Of a stretch of DNA of 48,318 nucleotides, positions 8,731 through 17,914 are shown in pieces (within the stretch, counting starts at the first letter, position 1; the number at the start of each line of letters is the position of its first letter). Source of the DNA: an uncultured Bacilli bacterium (GTDB taxonomy: Bacteria > Bacillota_I > Bacilli_A > RF39 > UBA660); contig CANQIL010000007.1 of NCBI GenBank assembly GCA_947624045.1, positions 1 to 48,318 of the forward strand, written 5' to 3'. A program made the position numbers and the translations under genes. Below the pieces are notes generated by a model, which was not told the origin of the DNA, did not search any database, and was given only the letters and a program-made list of their open reading frames with translations.

Positions 8731-9744
8731 ATGATATTTAATTTCCAAAAGTTGAAAATATTTGATAAAATAGATATTGAATTGGATGTGTTAAAAATGG
8801 AAGAAAAGTTTGATATTAAGAAAAAAAGAATTAGTATGCTTGATAATTATGGAGAAAATTTTCAGAAGAATAATTATATAACTAATCCCGCTATTGGAAG
8901 AGATGAACAGATAAAACAATTAATTATTACATTGTTAACACCAGATAAATCAGCTGTTTTAATTGGTAAACCTGGTGTTGGTAAAACAGCTACTGTAGAG
9001 GGACTTGCTTATCGTATTCAAAAAGGAGAAGTACCTGATGTTTTAAAAGATTATCAAGTTATTAAAATAAATACTTCAGCTTTACTAGGTGTTGACCCAG
9101 TAACTGGTGAAAGTAAAATTCAAACTTTAATAGATGAGTTAAAGACAAAGACTAAGCTAATTCTTTTTATCGATGAAATTCATACCCTTATGGGAAGTAA
9201 GGGTGAAGCATTAGACTTTGCGAATATGTTTAAGCCAGCTTTGGATCGTGGTGATATAAAAGTAATAGGGGCCACTACGACAGAAGAATATGAAAGATAT
9301 ATTTTAAGGGATAAAGCTTTTGTTAGACGTTTTCAAAAGATTGAAATATTTGAACCAACAAGAGAAGAAAATATTGAAATTTTAATGGGAACTTTACCTA
9401 AGATAGAAATAAGAACAGGGGCAAAAATGCTATATAGCTCATTTATTCAAAGAAAGATTATGGAATTTATTACAGACATTACTAGTGAATATAAAAGAAT
9501 ATATGAAATAGGGTCAAGATATCCAGATGTTTCTCTTACAATTGTACAAAATGCTTTTTCAAACTGTTTATTTGAAAATAGAAAAGAAGTTAATGTCTTA
9601 GATTTTAGAGTCGCAATTACATCTAGTAAAAATATTTATCCTGATGTAATTAAAAAGGCTTTACCACAATTTGATACTTTGTTTGCTGACCAAATAGCAG
9701 AGTTAAAAAATAATGAGCCTTATGAAAGATTAAGTGAAGAATAA
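8731..9744 (+). CDS. single-domain Clp-type AAA+ ATPase
   Basis: A 337-residue protein containing only the first (D1) AAA+ module of ClpB/ClpC-type unfoldases. Walker A GKPGVGKT at about residues 78-85, Walker B LILFIDEIH at about 143-151, sensor 1 in IGATTTEEY at about 178, and candidate arginine fingers in AFVRRF. The usual N-domain, middle domain, D2 and the protease-binding loop are absent; full ClpC proteins exceed 800 residues. It is too well conserved to be a random fragment and the ORF ends cleanly. The start is uncertain: ribosome site is poor at 8731, and the ATG at 8797 is an alternative. Role unknown. Confidence 0.78.
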   Translation: MIFNFQKLKIFDKIDIELDVLKMEEKFDIKKKRISMLDNYGENFQKNNYITNPAIGRDEQIKQLIITLLTPDKSAVLIGKPGVGKTATVEGLAYRIQKGEVPDVLKDYQVIKINTSALLGVDPVTGESKIQTLIDELKTKTKLILFIDEIHTLMGSKGEALDFANMFKPALDRGDIKVIGATTTEEYERYILRDKAFVRRFQKIEIFEPTREENIEILMGTLPKIEIRTGAKMLYSSFIQRKIMEFITDITSEYKRIYEIGSRYPDVSLTIVQNAFSNCLFENRKEVNVLDFRVAITSSKNIYPDVIKKALPQFDTLFADQIAELKNNEPYERLSEE

Positions 9745-9770
9745 AGAAGAAGTCAAACTTTTTTCTTTTT
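9743..9770 (+). terminator. possible weak terminator before glmS
   Basis: AAAGAAGAAGT (9743-9753) can pair with ACTTTTTTCTTT (9757-9768), three bases apart. It overlaps the ATPase stop codon. No glmS ribozyme fits in the 50-base gap. Confidence 0.4.
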
Positions 9771-9794
9771 CTGTTTTAAAGAAAGGAATTTTAT

Positions 9795-11561
9795 ATGTGT
9801 GGAATAATTGGTTATATAGGTAAGAATAATCCTAAGGATATCTTACTAAATGGATTGAAAAAATTAGAATATAGGGGTTATGATTCAGCAGGAATAGCTC
9901 TTAAAAATGATAATAGTGTACAAGTTATAAAAAGTGTTGGTAAAATTAGCGCATTAGAAGAAAAACTTAATAGGGAGGAGTTAATTTCCGCAAACATGGG
10001 AATAGCTCATACTAGATGGGCAACCCATGGTAATGTAACACTTGAAAATGCTCATCCGCAAGTAGCTAATAAAATTACACTTGTTCATAATGGTATTATT
10101 GAAAATACAAAAGAATTAAAGGAAAAGTTTTTACCAACGTATCAATTTAAAAGTGCTACAGATACAGAAGTAATTGCGGCTTTACTTGATAAATTTTATG
10201 AAGAAGAAAAAGATATTTTTATGGCACTATCTAAAACTTTGAATAATCTTAAAGGCTCTTATGCTTTAGGTATATTAGTTAGTGATATTAATAAACTTTA
10301 TGCTGTTAGAAAGAATTCTCCTTTAATAGTTGGTATTGGAAAGAATGAGTATTTTATTGCCAGTGATATTTCAGCTATCATAAATTATACTAATAAATAT
10401 ATGTTATTAAATGATGATGAGATATGTGAACTTAGTTATGAGAGTGTAGAAGTTTCTAAAGATGGAGTGATTATTGATAAAGAAGTAAAAACATCAGATT
10501 TAATCGATGAAGATACTACTAAAGGTAGTTATGAACATTTTATGTTGAAAGAAATTATGGAAGAAGATAAAGTGTTTGAAAAAACATTGGATAAATATCT
10601 TAATAATATGGATTTATTACTTGATTTGAAAAACTATAATGAAATTCATATTGTTGCTTGTGGCTCAGCAATGTATGCCGGAATGATTGGTAAAAGTTTA
10701 TTAGAAGAGTATGCGGATATAAAAGTTTCAGTAGAATGTGCTAGTGAATATCGTTATAAAAAAATATTTTATACAGATAAGACTTTAGTTATTTTAATAT
10801 CGCAATCAGGTGAAACAGCTGATACCATAGCCGCTTTACGTAAAGCAAATGATGCTTCTATAGATACGCTTGCTATTGTGAATGTAAAAACATCTACTAT
10901 AGCTAGACTTGCTAAATATAAATTATTTATTGAAGCAGGAGTAGAAGTAGCTGTAGCGACAACTAAAGCTTATTTATTACAAGTGTTATTACTAGTTTTA
11001 TTAACTATAAAAACAGCTAAGAGTAAAGGCTTAGCAGTAGATGTTTCAGAAATAAAAGAAATACCTAAATATTTAAGAGAAATCTTTACAAGAAAAGATG
11101 AGTTTAGGGGGATTGTTAAGGAAATTGCACATAGTGAAGATATCTTCTTTATAGGTAGACAGATAGACTATGCTATGTCTTTAGAGGGCAGTTTAAAATT
11201 AAAAGAAGTTGCCTATATTCATAGTGAAGCCTATCAAGCGGGAGAGTTAAAACATGGGACTATTTCTTTAATAGAAGAAAATATGCCAGTAATAGCTATT
11301 GTTACTGATGATGATATTAAAGATAAAACTTTATCTAATATTATTGAAGTTAAGTCTAGAGGAGCTAAAGTTATTTTAATTACAAATGATAATTTTTTAG
11401 AAAAAAGTGATATAAATATAGTAGTTCCTAAAGTTAATAAACTATATCAAAGTATGTTAGTTGTACCTGTTTTACAATTAATTGCTTACTATACAGCTAT
11501 GATGCGAGGTTGTGAAATAGATAAGCCTAAAAATTTAGCTAAAAGTGTTACAGTAGAGTAG
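9795..11561 (+). CDS. glmS: glutamine-fructose-6-phosphate aminotransferase
   Basis: A 588-residue GlmS, which makes glucosamine-6-phosphate from fructose-6-phosphate and glutamine, the first step to UDP-GlcNAc for peptidoglycan. Residues 1 to about 220 form the class II glutamine amidotransferase with the catalytic Cys2 (MCGIIGYIG), RGYDSAG and TRWATHG. Two SIS domains follow (ACGSAMYAG, SQSGETADT, then GRQIDYAMSLEGSLKLKE), and the C-terminus ends in KPKNLAKSVTVE, typical of the family. AAAGGAA precedes the ATG. Length is slightly below the usual 600-610. The leader is too short for a glmS ribozyme, so control must differ from Bacillus. Confidence 0.96.
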   Translation: MCGIIGYIGKNNPKDILLNGLKKLEYRGYDSAGIALKNDNSVQVIKSVGKISALEEKLNREELISANMGIAHTRWATHGNVTLENAHPQVANKITLVHNGIIENTKELKEKFLPTYQFKSATDTEVIAALLDKFYEEEKDIFMALSKTLNNLKGSYALGILVSDINKLYAVRKNSPLIVGIGKNEYFIASDISAIINYTNKYMLLNDDEICELSYESVEVSKDGVIIDKEVKTSDLIDEDTTKGSYEHFMLKEIMEEDKVFEKTLDKYLNNMDLLLDLKNYNEIHIVACGSAMYAGMIGKSLLEEYADIKVSVECASEYRYKKIFYTDKTLVILISQSGETADTIAALRKANDASIDTLAIVNVKTSTIARLAKYKLFIEAGVEVAVATTKAYLLQVLLLVLLTIKTAKSKGLAVDVSEIKEIPKYLREIFTRKDEFRGIVKEIAHSEDIFFIGRQIDYAMSLEGSLKLKEVAYIHSEAYQAGELKHGTISLIEENMPVIAIVTDDDIKDKTLSNIIEVKSRGAKVILITNDNFLEKSDINIVVPKVNKLYQSMLVVPVLQLIAYYTAMMRGCEIDKPKNLAKSVTVE

Positions 11562-11576
11562 TTACTTTATTTTTTC

Positions 11577-11616
11577 AAAAGCATCCCTATCAATACAAAC
11601 TAGGGGCTTTTTTTGA
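11577..11616 (+). terminator. terminator after glmS
   Basis: AAGCATCCCTA (from 11579) pairs with TAGGGGCTT (from 11601), followed by a run of T. The stop codon of the convergent gene lies inside the structure. Confidence 0.7.
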
Positions 11617-12901
11617 AGCATTTAGGTAAAATCTCTGGATTATCACAATCGGCATCTAAATAAGAATCAAGATATCTAAAATTAGGAACTATAATAGAAT
11701 CTCGCATTATATAGCCCTCGTCTTTTAAAAGCTTCTTATAATCTTTTAAGGTTTTGATATCTAAATAAGCAAGTCTTTTAGACAAATATTTTTGTATTTC
11801 TAATCCAGCAACACAATAACCAAAGTCATCTTTAATAAGTTCTTCATAATAAGCTTTATTAATTAAATAAAGACTTGGACAAGCTCCTTTATTAAAATGC
11901 TTACCTAAAATTAATTTTATAACGTAATCACCCACTAAGTAACAAGCGGCGGTTGTACCTTTGGATAAATATTTAACAGTTTTATTCTTGCTTAAAGATA
12001 AATACTTATCTAGTAAATTACTTAAACTTTTATCTAAATCATATGTATAAATTCTTTGTAAATGGGTTGGAGTCTTTTTAAATAAAGAATAATTTTTTGG
12101 CATATTACTAATTATTTCTTTAGAAAGTAAAGCTTCATATTTTTTATAAATTTCTACTTTAGCATCCTTAGAAGTTTGATAAAGAACATCTAAGTCTTCT
12201 TTAAGATAAGCCGTATTATTAGTATTTAGTAAATTTTTACCTAAGTTATTTTTAGGATATTTATTAATAATAAAATTTTTTAAAGCTTCATAATTTTCTT
12301 TATTTTCGGGTGCTAAAGAAAGATTACTTGCTAAATTAGAAAGCTTTTCCATAGAAAAGTATTCTTTTTTACCATCTAGTATGTAATAAATTTCATCTAA
12401 AATGTTAGGAAAAATAATAGAAAAGTTTTCTGGTACTAAAAATGAGCAATAATTCATAAAATCAAATTTTACATCTATTCTTTTATTATTTTTAAAAAAG
12501 GAAATTAAATCTTCATTATTTTCAGGATTTTCTAAAATATATGACATAATTACAAATAAATTTTCAGAAGATATGTTACTTTCTTCTAATCTTTTTAAAA
12601 GAAGAGTTTTCCCATTAGTTAGATTATTAATAATATAGTGTAGTTCTTTTTTAGAAAGACTTTTTTCTTGTAAATAGGATTCTAATAAATAAATAGTTTT
12701 TTCTTCATACTCTTTTAAATCATAGATAAGCTTAAAACATAACTCTTTATCTTTTTTCATTAGAAAAGGAAGTAGAGCTTCAACAATTTTATGTCTATTT
12801 TCTATTTTCTCTTTACTTAATAGATTAATTAATTTTTCTTTATTAGATTCATCTATTTCATTACTTGTATTAATTTTAGCTAGTATTTTTTCAATATCCA
12901 T
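11600..12901 (-). CDS. hypothetical helical protein with possible kinase-like C-terminus
   Basis: A 433-residue soluble protein not assigned to a family. Residues 1 to about 290 are almost wholly helical and rich in Lys, Glu, Leu and Asn, resembling irregular HEAT-like repeats. From about 305 the pattern changes: KGTTAACYLVGDYVIKL resembles the glycine-rich loop and strand-3 lysine of a protein-kinase fold, and is followed by a helix and GLEIQKYLSKRL. An HRD/DFG catalytic loop is not clear, so a pseudokinase or unrelated fold is possible. AAGGAG lies seven bases before the ATG. It is transcribed convergent to glmS, alone. Confidence 0.7.
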   Translation of the reverse strand: MDIEKILAKINTSNEIDESNKEKLINLLSKEKIENRHKIVEALLPFLMKKDKELCFKLIYDLKEYEEKTIYLLESYLQEKSLSKKELHYIINNLTNGKTLLLKRLEESNISSENLFVIMSYILENPENNEDLISFFKNNKRIDVKFDFMNYCSFLVPENFSIIFPNILDEIYYILDGKKEYFSMEKLSNLASNLSLAPENKENYEALKNFIINKYPKNNLGKNLLNTNNTAYLKEDLDVLYQTSKDAKVEIYKKYEALLSKEIISNMPKNYSLFKKTPTHLQRIYTYDLDKSLSNLLDKYLSLSKNKTVKYLSKGTTAACYLVGDYVIKLILGKHFNKGACPSLYLINKAYYEELIKDDFGYCVAGLEIQKYLSKRLAYLDIKTLKDYKKLLKDEGYIMRDSIIVPNFRYLDSYLDADCDNPEILPKCFKKSP

Positions 12902-12999
12902 AAAGTTCTCCTTGGCTTTATATTATAACTAGTTTTTAATTAAAAAGCAAAAAAATGTCTAAAGATAAAAAAACTACTCATACTATAAATGGTGATTAT

Positions 13000-13746
13000 A
13001 TGCCTAATGTACATAGTAATATATCTTTTGGTTTAGTAAATATTCCTATTATTATGAATCCTTTAATTAAAAATAATGATACTTCTTTTAATCAACTTCA
13101 TAAAAAGTGTATGCATCGTATTAAGTATGTTAAATATTGTGAACATTGTAAAAAAGAAGTAAAAGAAGATGATATTATTAAAGGATATGAGTATGAAAAA
13201 GATGAGTACTTAACTTTTCCTAAAGAAGAGCTAGATGCTTTAAAACCGGAAAATGAAAAAGAAATAGAAGTTATAGCTTTTGTTAATATTAATGAAATCG
13301 ACCCGGCTTATTTTGAAAAAAGTTATCTTTTAAAAACAGAAAAGAAGACGAAAGCTTATGATTTATTTTGTGAAGCTTTAAAACAAGAAAAGAAGGTTGC
13401 TTTAGCGAAGACTATTTTGGGTAGTAAGTTTTATTATTGTATTTTGCGATTTACGAAATTTGGTATTATTATGACAACGTTATATTTTAATGAAGAAGTA
13501 ATGTTTCCTAGTGAAGAGAATAATTTTGAAGTAAATGCTAAAGAGTTAGACTTAGCAATTAAATTAATAAAAGAAAGAACAGCTAAATTTGACCCAACTA
13601 AGTATCAAGATGAGTATCAAAATAATATTAAAGAAGCTATTAATGCTAAATTAAATGGTAAGAAAGTAAGTAGGCCTAAGAAAAAACAAAAAGAAGAAGT
13701 TAGCGATTTATTTGAAGCTTTAGAAAAGAGTCTTAAAAAGAAATGA
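13000..13746 (+). CDS. ku: Ku protein, non-homologous end joining
   Basis: About 248 residues of the bacterial Ku family, a homodimer that binds double-strand DNA ends and recruits the ligase. The SNISFGLVNIPI start, HKKCMHRIKYVKYCEHCKKEV (two CxxC-like cysteine pairs) and the core beta-barrel region match family landmarks. The basic C-terminal tail (SRPKKKQKEE) fits DNA binding or ligase recruitment. The ATG at 13000 is preferred because the upstream in-frame ATG at 12955 has no ribosome site and family members begin just before this motif. Its stop overlaps the ligase start by four bases, so the two are translationally coupled. Confidence 0.92.
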   Translation: MPNVHSNISFGLVNIPIIMNPLIKNNDTSFNQLHKKCMHRIKYVKYCEHCKKEVKEDDIIKGYEYEKDEYLTFPKEELDALKPENEKEIEVIAFVNINEIDPAYFEKSYLLKTEKKTKAYDLFCEALKQEKKVALAKTILGSKFYYCILRFTKFGIIMTTLYFNEEVMFPSEENNFEVNAKELDLAIKLIKERTAKFDPTKYQDEYQNNIKEAINAKLNGKKVSRPKKKQKEEVSDLFEALEKSLKKK

Positions 13747-14624
13747 AAGATTTATTTAAAGAAGACTTTCAACCTATGTTATTAAAAGAAATAGATAAGC
13801 CATTTAATTCTAAAGAATATATTTATGAATTAAAGCTTGATGGTGAGAGGGCTTTAATATTTGTAAATGAAGATAGTATTGTTGTTAAGACGAGAAATAA
13901 AAAAAATGTTACTAATAAATTTCCAGAGTTAGAAAGTATTAAAAAGATAGTTAATAAAGATGTGATATTTGATGGAGAGATAGTAGCTTTTTTTGATGGA
14001 AGACCTAATTTTAGTGAATTAGCTAAGAGAGCTCATTTGAAAGAGCAATCTAAAATAAAGTATCAAAGTCAAATAAAACCAGTTACTTTTGTATGTTTTG
14101 ATATTTTGTATGAAAATAAAAATTTAATAGAGTTGCCTTTAGAAAAAAGAAAAGAAATTTTAAATAAATATAAAGATACAGATGTTTTTGTTAAAAATAA
14201 ATATATTAAAGAATATGGAAAAGAGCTATTTAGAGAGATAAGAAAATTAAATTTAGAGGGAGTAATTGCGAAAAAAATAGACAGTCCTTATTTAATTAAT
14301 GAGCGAAGTTCTAATTGGTTAAAAATAAAAAATCTAAAAAGAGAAGAATTTTATATAATTGGTTATAAAGAAAAAGAAAGTAATTATGTTATATCAGTTT
14401 ATTTGGCTGAAGAGAATAATAAAAGTTTAGTATTTGTAGGAAAAGCTTCTTTAGCAAAGAAAAGTTCTTTATATCAAAAAATTATAAATGCAAAACATAT
14501 AGAAAAAATACAAGTCTTAGGAATAAATGAAAAATTTATTTATATAAAACCTACTATAAAATGTTTTGTTTCATACTTAGAGAGAACTCCTAATAATCAT
14601 TTGCGCCAACCTATTATAAAATAG
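13743..14624 (+). CDS. ATP-dependent DNA ligase (LigD-type ligase domain only)
   Basis: A 293-residue ATP-dependent DNA ligase that seals breaks bridged by Ku. Motif I ELKLDGERA carries the adenylated lysine (about residue 32); RNKKNVTNKFPEL, motif III-like FVCFDILY, motif IV-like LEGVIAKK and motif V WLKIKN are visible, followed by a small OB-fold region. The polymerase/primase and 3'-phosphoesterase domains of full LigD proteins are absent. ATGA overlap with ku makes a compact two-gene NHEJ operon. No terminator is obvious directly after it. Confidence 0.92.
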   Translation: MKDLFKEDFQPMLLKEIDKPFNSKEYIYELKLDGERALIFVNEDSIVVKTRNKKNVTNKFPELESIKKIVNKDVIFDGEIVAFFDGRPNFSELAKRAHLKEQSKIKYQSQIKPVTFVCFDILYENKNLIELPLEKRKEILNKYKDTDVFVKNKYIKEYGKELFREIRKLNLEGVIAKKIDSPYLINERSSNWLKIKNLKREEFYIIGYKEKESNYVISVYLAEENNKSLVFVGKASLAKKSSLYQKIINAKHIEKIQVLGINEKFIYIKPTIKCFVSYLERTPNNHLRQPIIK

Positions 14625-14686
14625 GTTTTTATTATAACAAGAATGAACCAATCTAAATATAATATAGTGAGAGGAGAATTATATCT

Positions 14687-14866
14687 ATGTACGGATATGC
14701 TTATGGTTATCCAGTTTATAATTATCCTGGCAATTATCAAAATAATAATGACGCAAATGGTTATAGTTGGATTTGGATTATAATAGTTCTATTTATTATT
14801 TTCTTCTTATTCTGGGGCGGTGGCTCTAGAGGAGGAAATTACGGTGGCGGTTGCTGCAATAATTAA
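14687..14866 (+). CDS. tiny Gly/Tyr-rich single-helix membrane peptide
   Basis: A 59-residue ORF. Residues 1-27 are rich in Tyr, Gly and Asn; 28-43 form one very hydrophobic helix starting WIWIIIVLF; the end is Gly-rich with a terminal CCNN. GAGGAG at 14671-14676 gives an excellent ribosome site and a hairpin follows, so it is likely expressed. The layout recalls YjcZ-like small membrane proteins of Firmicutes, but the resemblance is one of composition only. Function unknown. Confidence 0.7.
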   Translation: MYGYAYGYPVYNYPGNYQNNNDANGYSWIWIIIVLFIIFFLFWGGGSRGGNYGGGCCNN

Positions 14867-14886
14867 TTATAAATTGCGATTAAAAA

Positions 14887-14922
14887 GACAAACTAATTTA
14901 TAAAACTAGTTTGTTTTTGTGA
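14887..14922. terminator. terminator shared by the small peptide and yqeK
   Basis: ACAAACTA (about 14890) pairs with TAGTTTGT (about 14909) and is followed by Ts on the plus strand; A-rich sequence upstream makes it usable on the minus strand too. Confidence 0.6.
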
Positions 14923-15460
14923 TTGATAACTTTTCTATTAATTGTAAAGTAACCTTATCAATAGGTTTATTTTCATTTGCTAATTTTATTTTTAAATTTT
15001 GTAAATACTTTAATAAAGCTAAATCTAAGTTATTATAAGCTAACTTTTTTAATTCTAATCCTTGTTCAGTTAAATTAACTCTACCTATCTTATCCGCAAC
15101 TAAAATTATTTTATCTAAAAGAGACATGTATTCTCCACCTTTAGTATGCTTTTTAATAGCTTGACACATTTCATCAGTAAAATTATATTTCTCTTTAGCT
15201 ATAATGGCACCTATATCAGCATGAATAGTTTTAGGGTTATTATTTTCTATATTATATTTTTCTTTGTAAAAAATTACTTTATCATCACTTAATTCTTTAG
15301 CACAATCATGAACTAAGCCAGTTACATAAGCTATATCTTCATCATAATTATATTTATGAGCTAACTTTTTAGCTTCTAAAGCTACTAATAGGCAATGATT
15401 AAAACGCTTTTCTGATAAAGTGTTTTTTAAATCATCTTTTATTTTTTCTACATCGTACAT
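14906..15460 (-). CDS. yqeK: YqeK-like HD-domain Ap4A hydrolase
   Basis: A 184-residue HD-superfamily phosphohydrolase. YqeK proteins cleave diadenosine tetraphosphate symmetrically to ADP, using a metal centre. The ligands are visible in order: His in RFNHCLLV (about 22), the HD pair in GLVHDCAKEL (about 50-51), His in TIHADIGAI (about 79) and His in AIKKHT. Length is standard. In many Firmicutes yqeK sits with nadD and rsfS; neither is here, so it is a stand-alone copy. GGTGAT precedes the ATG. Convergent with the small membrane peptide gene. Confidence 0.85.
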   Translation of the reverse strand: MYDVEKIKDDLKNTLSEKRFNHCLLVALEAKKLAHKYNYDEDIAYVTGLVHDCAKELSDDKVIFYKEKYNIENNNPKTIHADIGAIIAKEKYNFTDEMCQAIKKHTKGGEYMSLLDKIILVADKIGRVNLTEQGLELKKLAYNNLDLALLKYLQNLKIKLANENKPIDKVTLQLIEKLSITKTN

Positions 15461-15558
15461 AATATCACCAATATAATTGTAACATTAAATTTCCCCTTAG
15501 AAAAATAATTTTATTTATTTCTTTACTTAGTCGTGATATAATCATAGTGGTGAAGCAT

Positions 15559-16278
15559 ATGAGAATAAACATTGGTAATATTGGCATAAATTACATACAA
15601 TATGGTAAAGGCAAAGATGTAATACTTCTTCATGGTTGGGGTCAAAATATTCAAATGATGCAGCCTATTGGTGATAGATTACAAGACCACTGTCGCGTTA
15701 CCATTTTAGATTTACCTGGTTTTGGTTATAGTGATGAGCCCAAAGAAGTATGGAAAATAGGCGATTATTCTCATATGTTAGAAGCGTTTGTAAAAGCTTT
15801 AAATATAAAAAAGCCAATAGTTATAGGTCATTCTTTTGGAGGAAGAGTGGCGATTAGATATTCAGCTCATAATCCTATTGAAAAACTTGTTTTATTTGGA
15901 AGTCCTTGTATTAGAGTATCCGAAAAGCTACCTTTACAAACAAGAATACTAAAAGGAATTAAAAAATTGCCTGGTATGAACCAAATAGGGGAATTCATGA
16001 AAAAATATATAGGCTCAAGAGATTATAAAGCAGCTAGTCCAATGATGCGTAAAATATTAGTAGAAGTAGTTAATGAAGACTTATCAAAATATGCACGAGA
16101 AATAGAAGAGCCTACACTATTAATATGGGGTAATAATGATACCGAAGCACCTATTGAAGAAGCACGGGAATTAGAAAAGATAATGCTTGATGCCGCTTTA
16201 ATAACACTACCCGGAACACATTATGCTTACTTAGAAAACTTAAATAGGGTTATTAGTATATTAGATAACTTTATATAG
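15559..16278 (+). CDS. alpha/beta hydrolase
   Basis: About 239 residues of an alpha/beta-hydrolase fold. The oxyanion HGWG, nucleophile elbow GHSFGG (Ser near residue 95), acid in IWGNNDTEAP and histidine in LPGTHYAYLEN form a complete catalytic triad. It is the first gene of an operon with a MurF-like ligase (8 bases on) and a Ddl-like ligase, an arrangement I recall from many Clostridia-like genomes, so a role linked to cell-wall precursors is plausible but unproved. The ATG at 15559 is preferred to the GTG at 15547, which lies in the GTGGTG ribosome site. Confidence 0.85.
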   Translation: MRINIGNIGINYIQYGKGKDVILLHGWGQNIQMMQPIGDRLQDHCRVTILDLPGFGYSDEPKEVWKIGDYSHMLEAFVKALNIKKPIVIGHSFGGRVAIRYSAHNPIEKLVLFGSPCIRVSEKLPLQTRILKGIKKLPGMNQIGEFMKKYIGSRDYKAASPMMRKILVEVVNEDLSKYAREIEEPTLLIWGNNDTEAPIEEARELEKIMLDAALITLPGTHYAYLENLNRVISILDNFI

Positions 16279-16286
16279 GAGGGAAC

Positions 16287-17900
16287 ATGATTTATTTTAT
16301 ATTGATTATTGCTTTTGTTTTTGCTGTTGTCTTTAAAACTAAAAGAAATCTTCATATGTTACAGCAGAATCTTTATAATGAAAATGCTAGATATGTAAAA
16401 TGGCTATTTAAAAATACTAAACAATTTTTAGATTTTGATATTATAAATATCTTTTTATCAGTATTTGGAATATTTCTAATTACTGATATGGAAAATTTAG
16501 TTTATGTAACATTAATCATAAAAATAGCAATTCTTCTTATAATAGGAATTAATTGGCTTAATATTATTAATAATGATCAAAATAAAAAGCCTTTAGTTGT
16601 AACAGCTAGAATAAAAAGATTAATAGTAACTTTAACTTTACTTTATTTAATACCGATAATTATTTTAGTTTATTATGCTTATAATTATAAGATAACTTTT
16701 ATAATGACATTAGTGTTAAGTATAATGTTATATTTAAATAGCTTTGTTGTATTACTGGCTAATTTTATAAATAAGCCTTTAGAAAGAATGGTTTATTTAA
16801 ATTATAAACATAAAGCTCAAGATAAATTAAATAATATGTCTAATTTAAAAGTAATTGGTATTACGGGAAGTTATGGTAAGACTAGTAGTAAGAATATACT
16901 AAGTTCTATTTTAAATGTTAAGTATAATGCTTTAGCTACTCCTAAGAATTTGAATACACCTTATGGTTTAATAATGACTATTAATAATAATTTAGATAAG
17001 TTTACAGATATTTTTATTGCAGAGATGGGAGCTTATGTTAAAGGTGAGATTAGTGACTTATGTAAATTAGTTAAGCCTAAATATGGAATATTAACAAGAA
17101 TAGGGACAGCTCATTTAGAAACATTTGGTAGTGAAAAAAATATAATTGAAGGTAAGTTTGAACTTATTGAATCGCTTCCTCCAGATGGATTTGCAGTTTT
17201 AAATAGAGATGATGAAAAACAAGTTAATTATAAATTGAAAAATAAAGTTAAGACTATTTGGATAGGTATTGAGAGAGAAGATGTAGATGTAAGAGCTATT
17301 AATATTAAGTGTTCTAATAAAGGCTCTAATTTTGATATAATATTTAAAGATGATAAAAAGAAATATCATTTTGAAACTAAGTTGTTAGGAAATCACAACA
17401 TCTACAACATTTTAGCAAGCGTAGCTTGTGGTAGAGAGTTTGGTATTGAAATAGATGAGTTAATTCAAGCTGTAAAAAGTGTAAGACCAGTAGAACATCG
17501 ACTTGAATTAAAAAGATTAGGTAATTTTTATATGATAGATGATGCATATAATTCTAATCCAGTAGGAGCTCTTAATGCTTGTAAAGTGTTGTCTATGATG
17601 CCGGGAATTAAAGTAATGGTAACTCCTGGTATGGTAGAATTAGGTGATAAAGAATTTTTATATAATAAAACATTTGGTGAACAAATTGCCGAAGTTGGCA
17701 AAGTAGATTATGCTATACTAATAGGTGAGAAGAAAACGGAGCCTATAAAACAAGGTTTGTTATCAAAAGGTTTTGATAAAGAAAAAATTGTAGTATTTAA
17801 TGATGTAAAAGATGCATATTCTTTTATTGGAACATTAACTGGTAAAAAAGAAGTGTATGCTTTATTTGAAAATGATTTGCCAGATACTTATAATGAATAG
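16287..17900 (+). CDS. MurF-like Mur ligase with N-terminal membrane region
   Basis: A 537-residue Mur ligase related to MurF, which joins D-Ala-D-Ala to the UDP-MurNAc-peptide. Four hydrophobic segments fill the first 160 residues, unlike classical soluble MurF. The ATPase domain follows, with the P-loop GITGSYGKTSSK at about 190, the EMGAY segment, IGTAHLE, then GNHNIYN and DDAYNSNP, all Mur-ligase landmarks. AGGAGGG precedes the ATG. It lies between an alpha/beta hydrolase and a Ddl-like ligase, consistent with coupled use of the dipeptide that Ddl makes. Whether it is the sole MurF of the cell cannot be told. Confidence 0.87.
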   Translation: MIYFILIIAFVFAVVFKTKRNLHMLQQNLYNENARYVKWLFKNTKQFLDFDIINIFLSVFGIFLITDMENLVYVTLIIKIAILLIIGINWLNIINNDQNKKPLVVTARIKRLIVTLTLLYLIPIIILVYYAYNYKITFIMTLVLSIMLYLNSFVVLLANFINKPLERMVYLNYKHKAQDKLNNMSNLKVIGITGSYGKTSSKNILSSILNVKYNALATPKNLNTPYGLIMTINNNLDKFTDIFIAEMGAYVKGEISDLCKLVKPKYGILTRIGTAHLETFGSEKNIIEGKFELIESLPPDGFAVLNRDDEKQVNYKLKNKVKTIWIGIEREDVDVRAINIKCSNKGSNFDIIFKDDKKKYHFETKLLGNHNIYNILASVACGREFGIEIDELIQAVKSVRPVEHRLELKRLGNFYMIDDAYNSNPVGALNACKVLSMMPGIKVMVTPGMVELGDKEFLYNKTFGEQIAEVGKVDYAILIGEKKTEPIKQGLLSKGFDKEKIVVFNDVKDAYSFIGTLTGKKEVYALFENDLPDTYNE

Positions 17901-17914
17901 GAGAGTGAAGTAAA

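Noticed and set aside
9744-9795. Possible glmS ribozyme upstream of glmS
   Set aside because: The gap is only 50 bases and shows a T-rich hairpin, without room for the ribozyme core.
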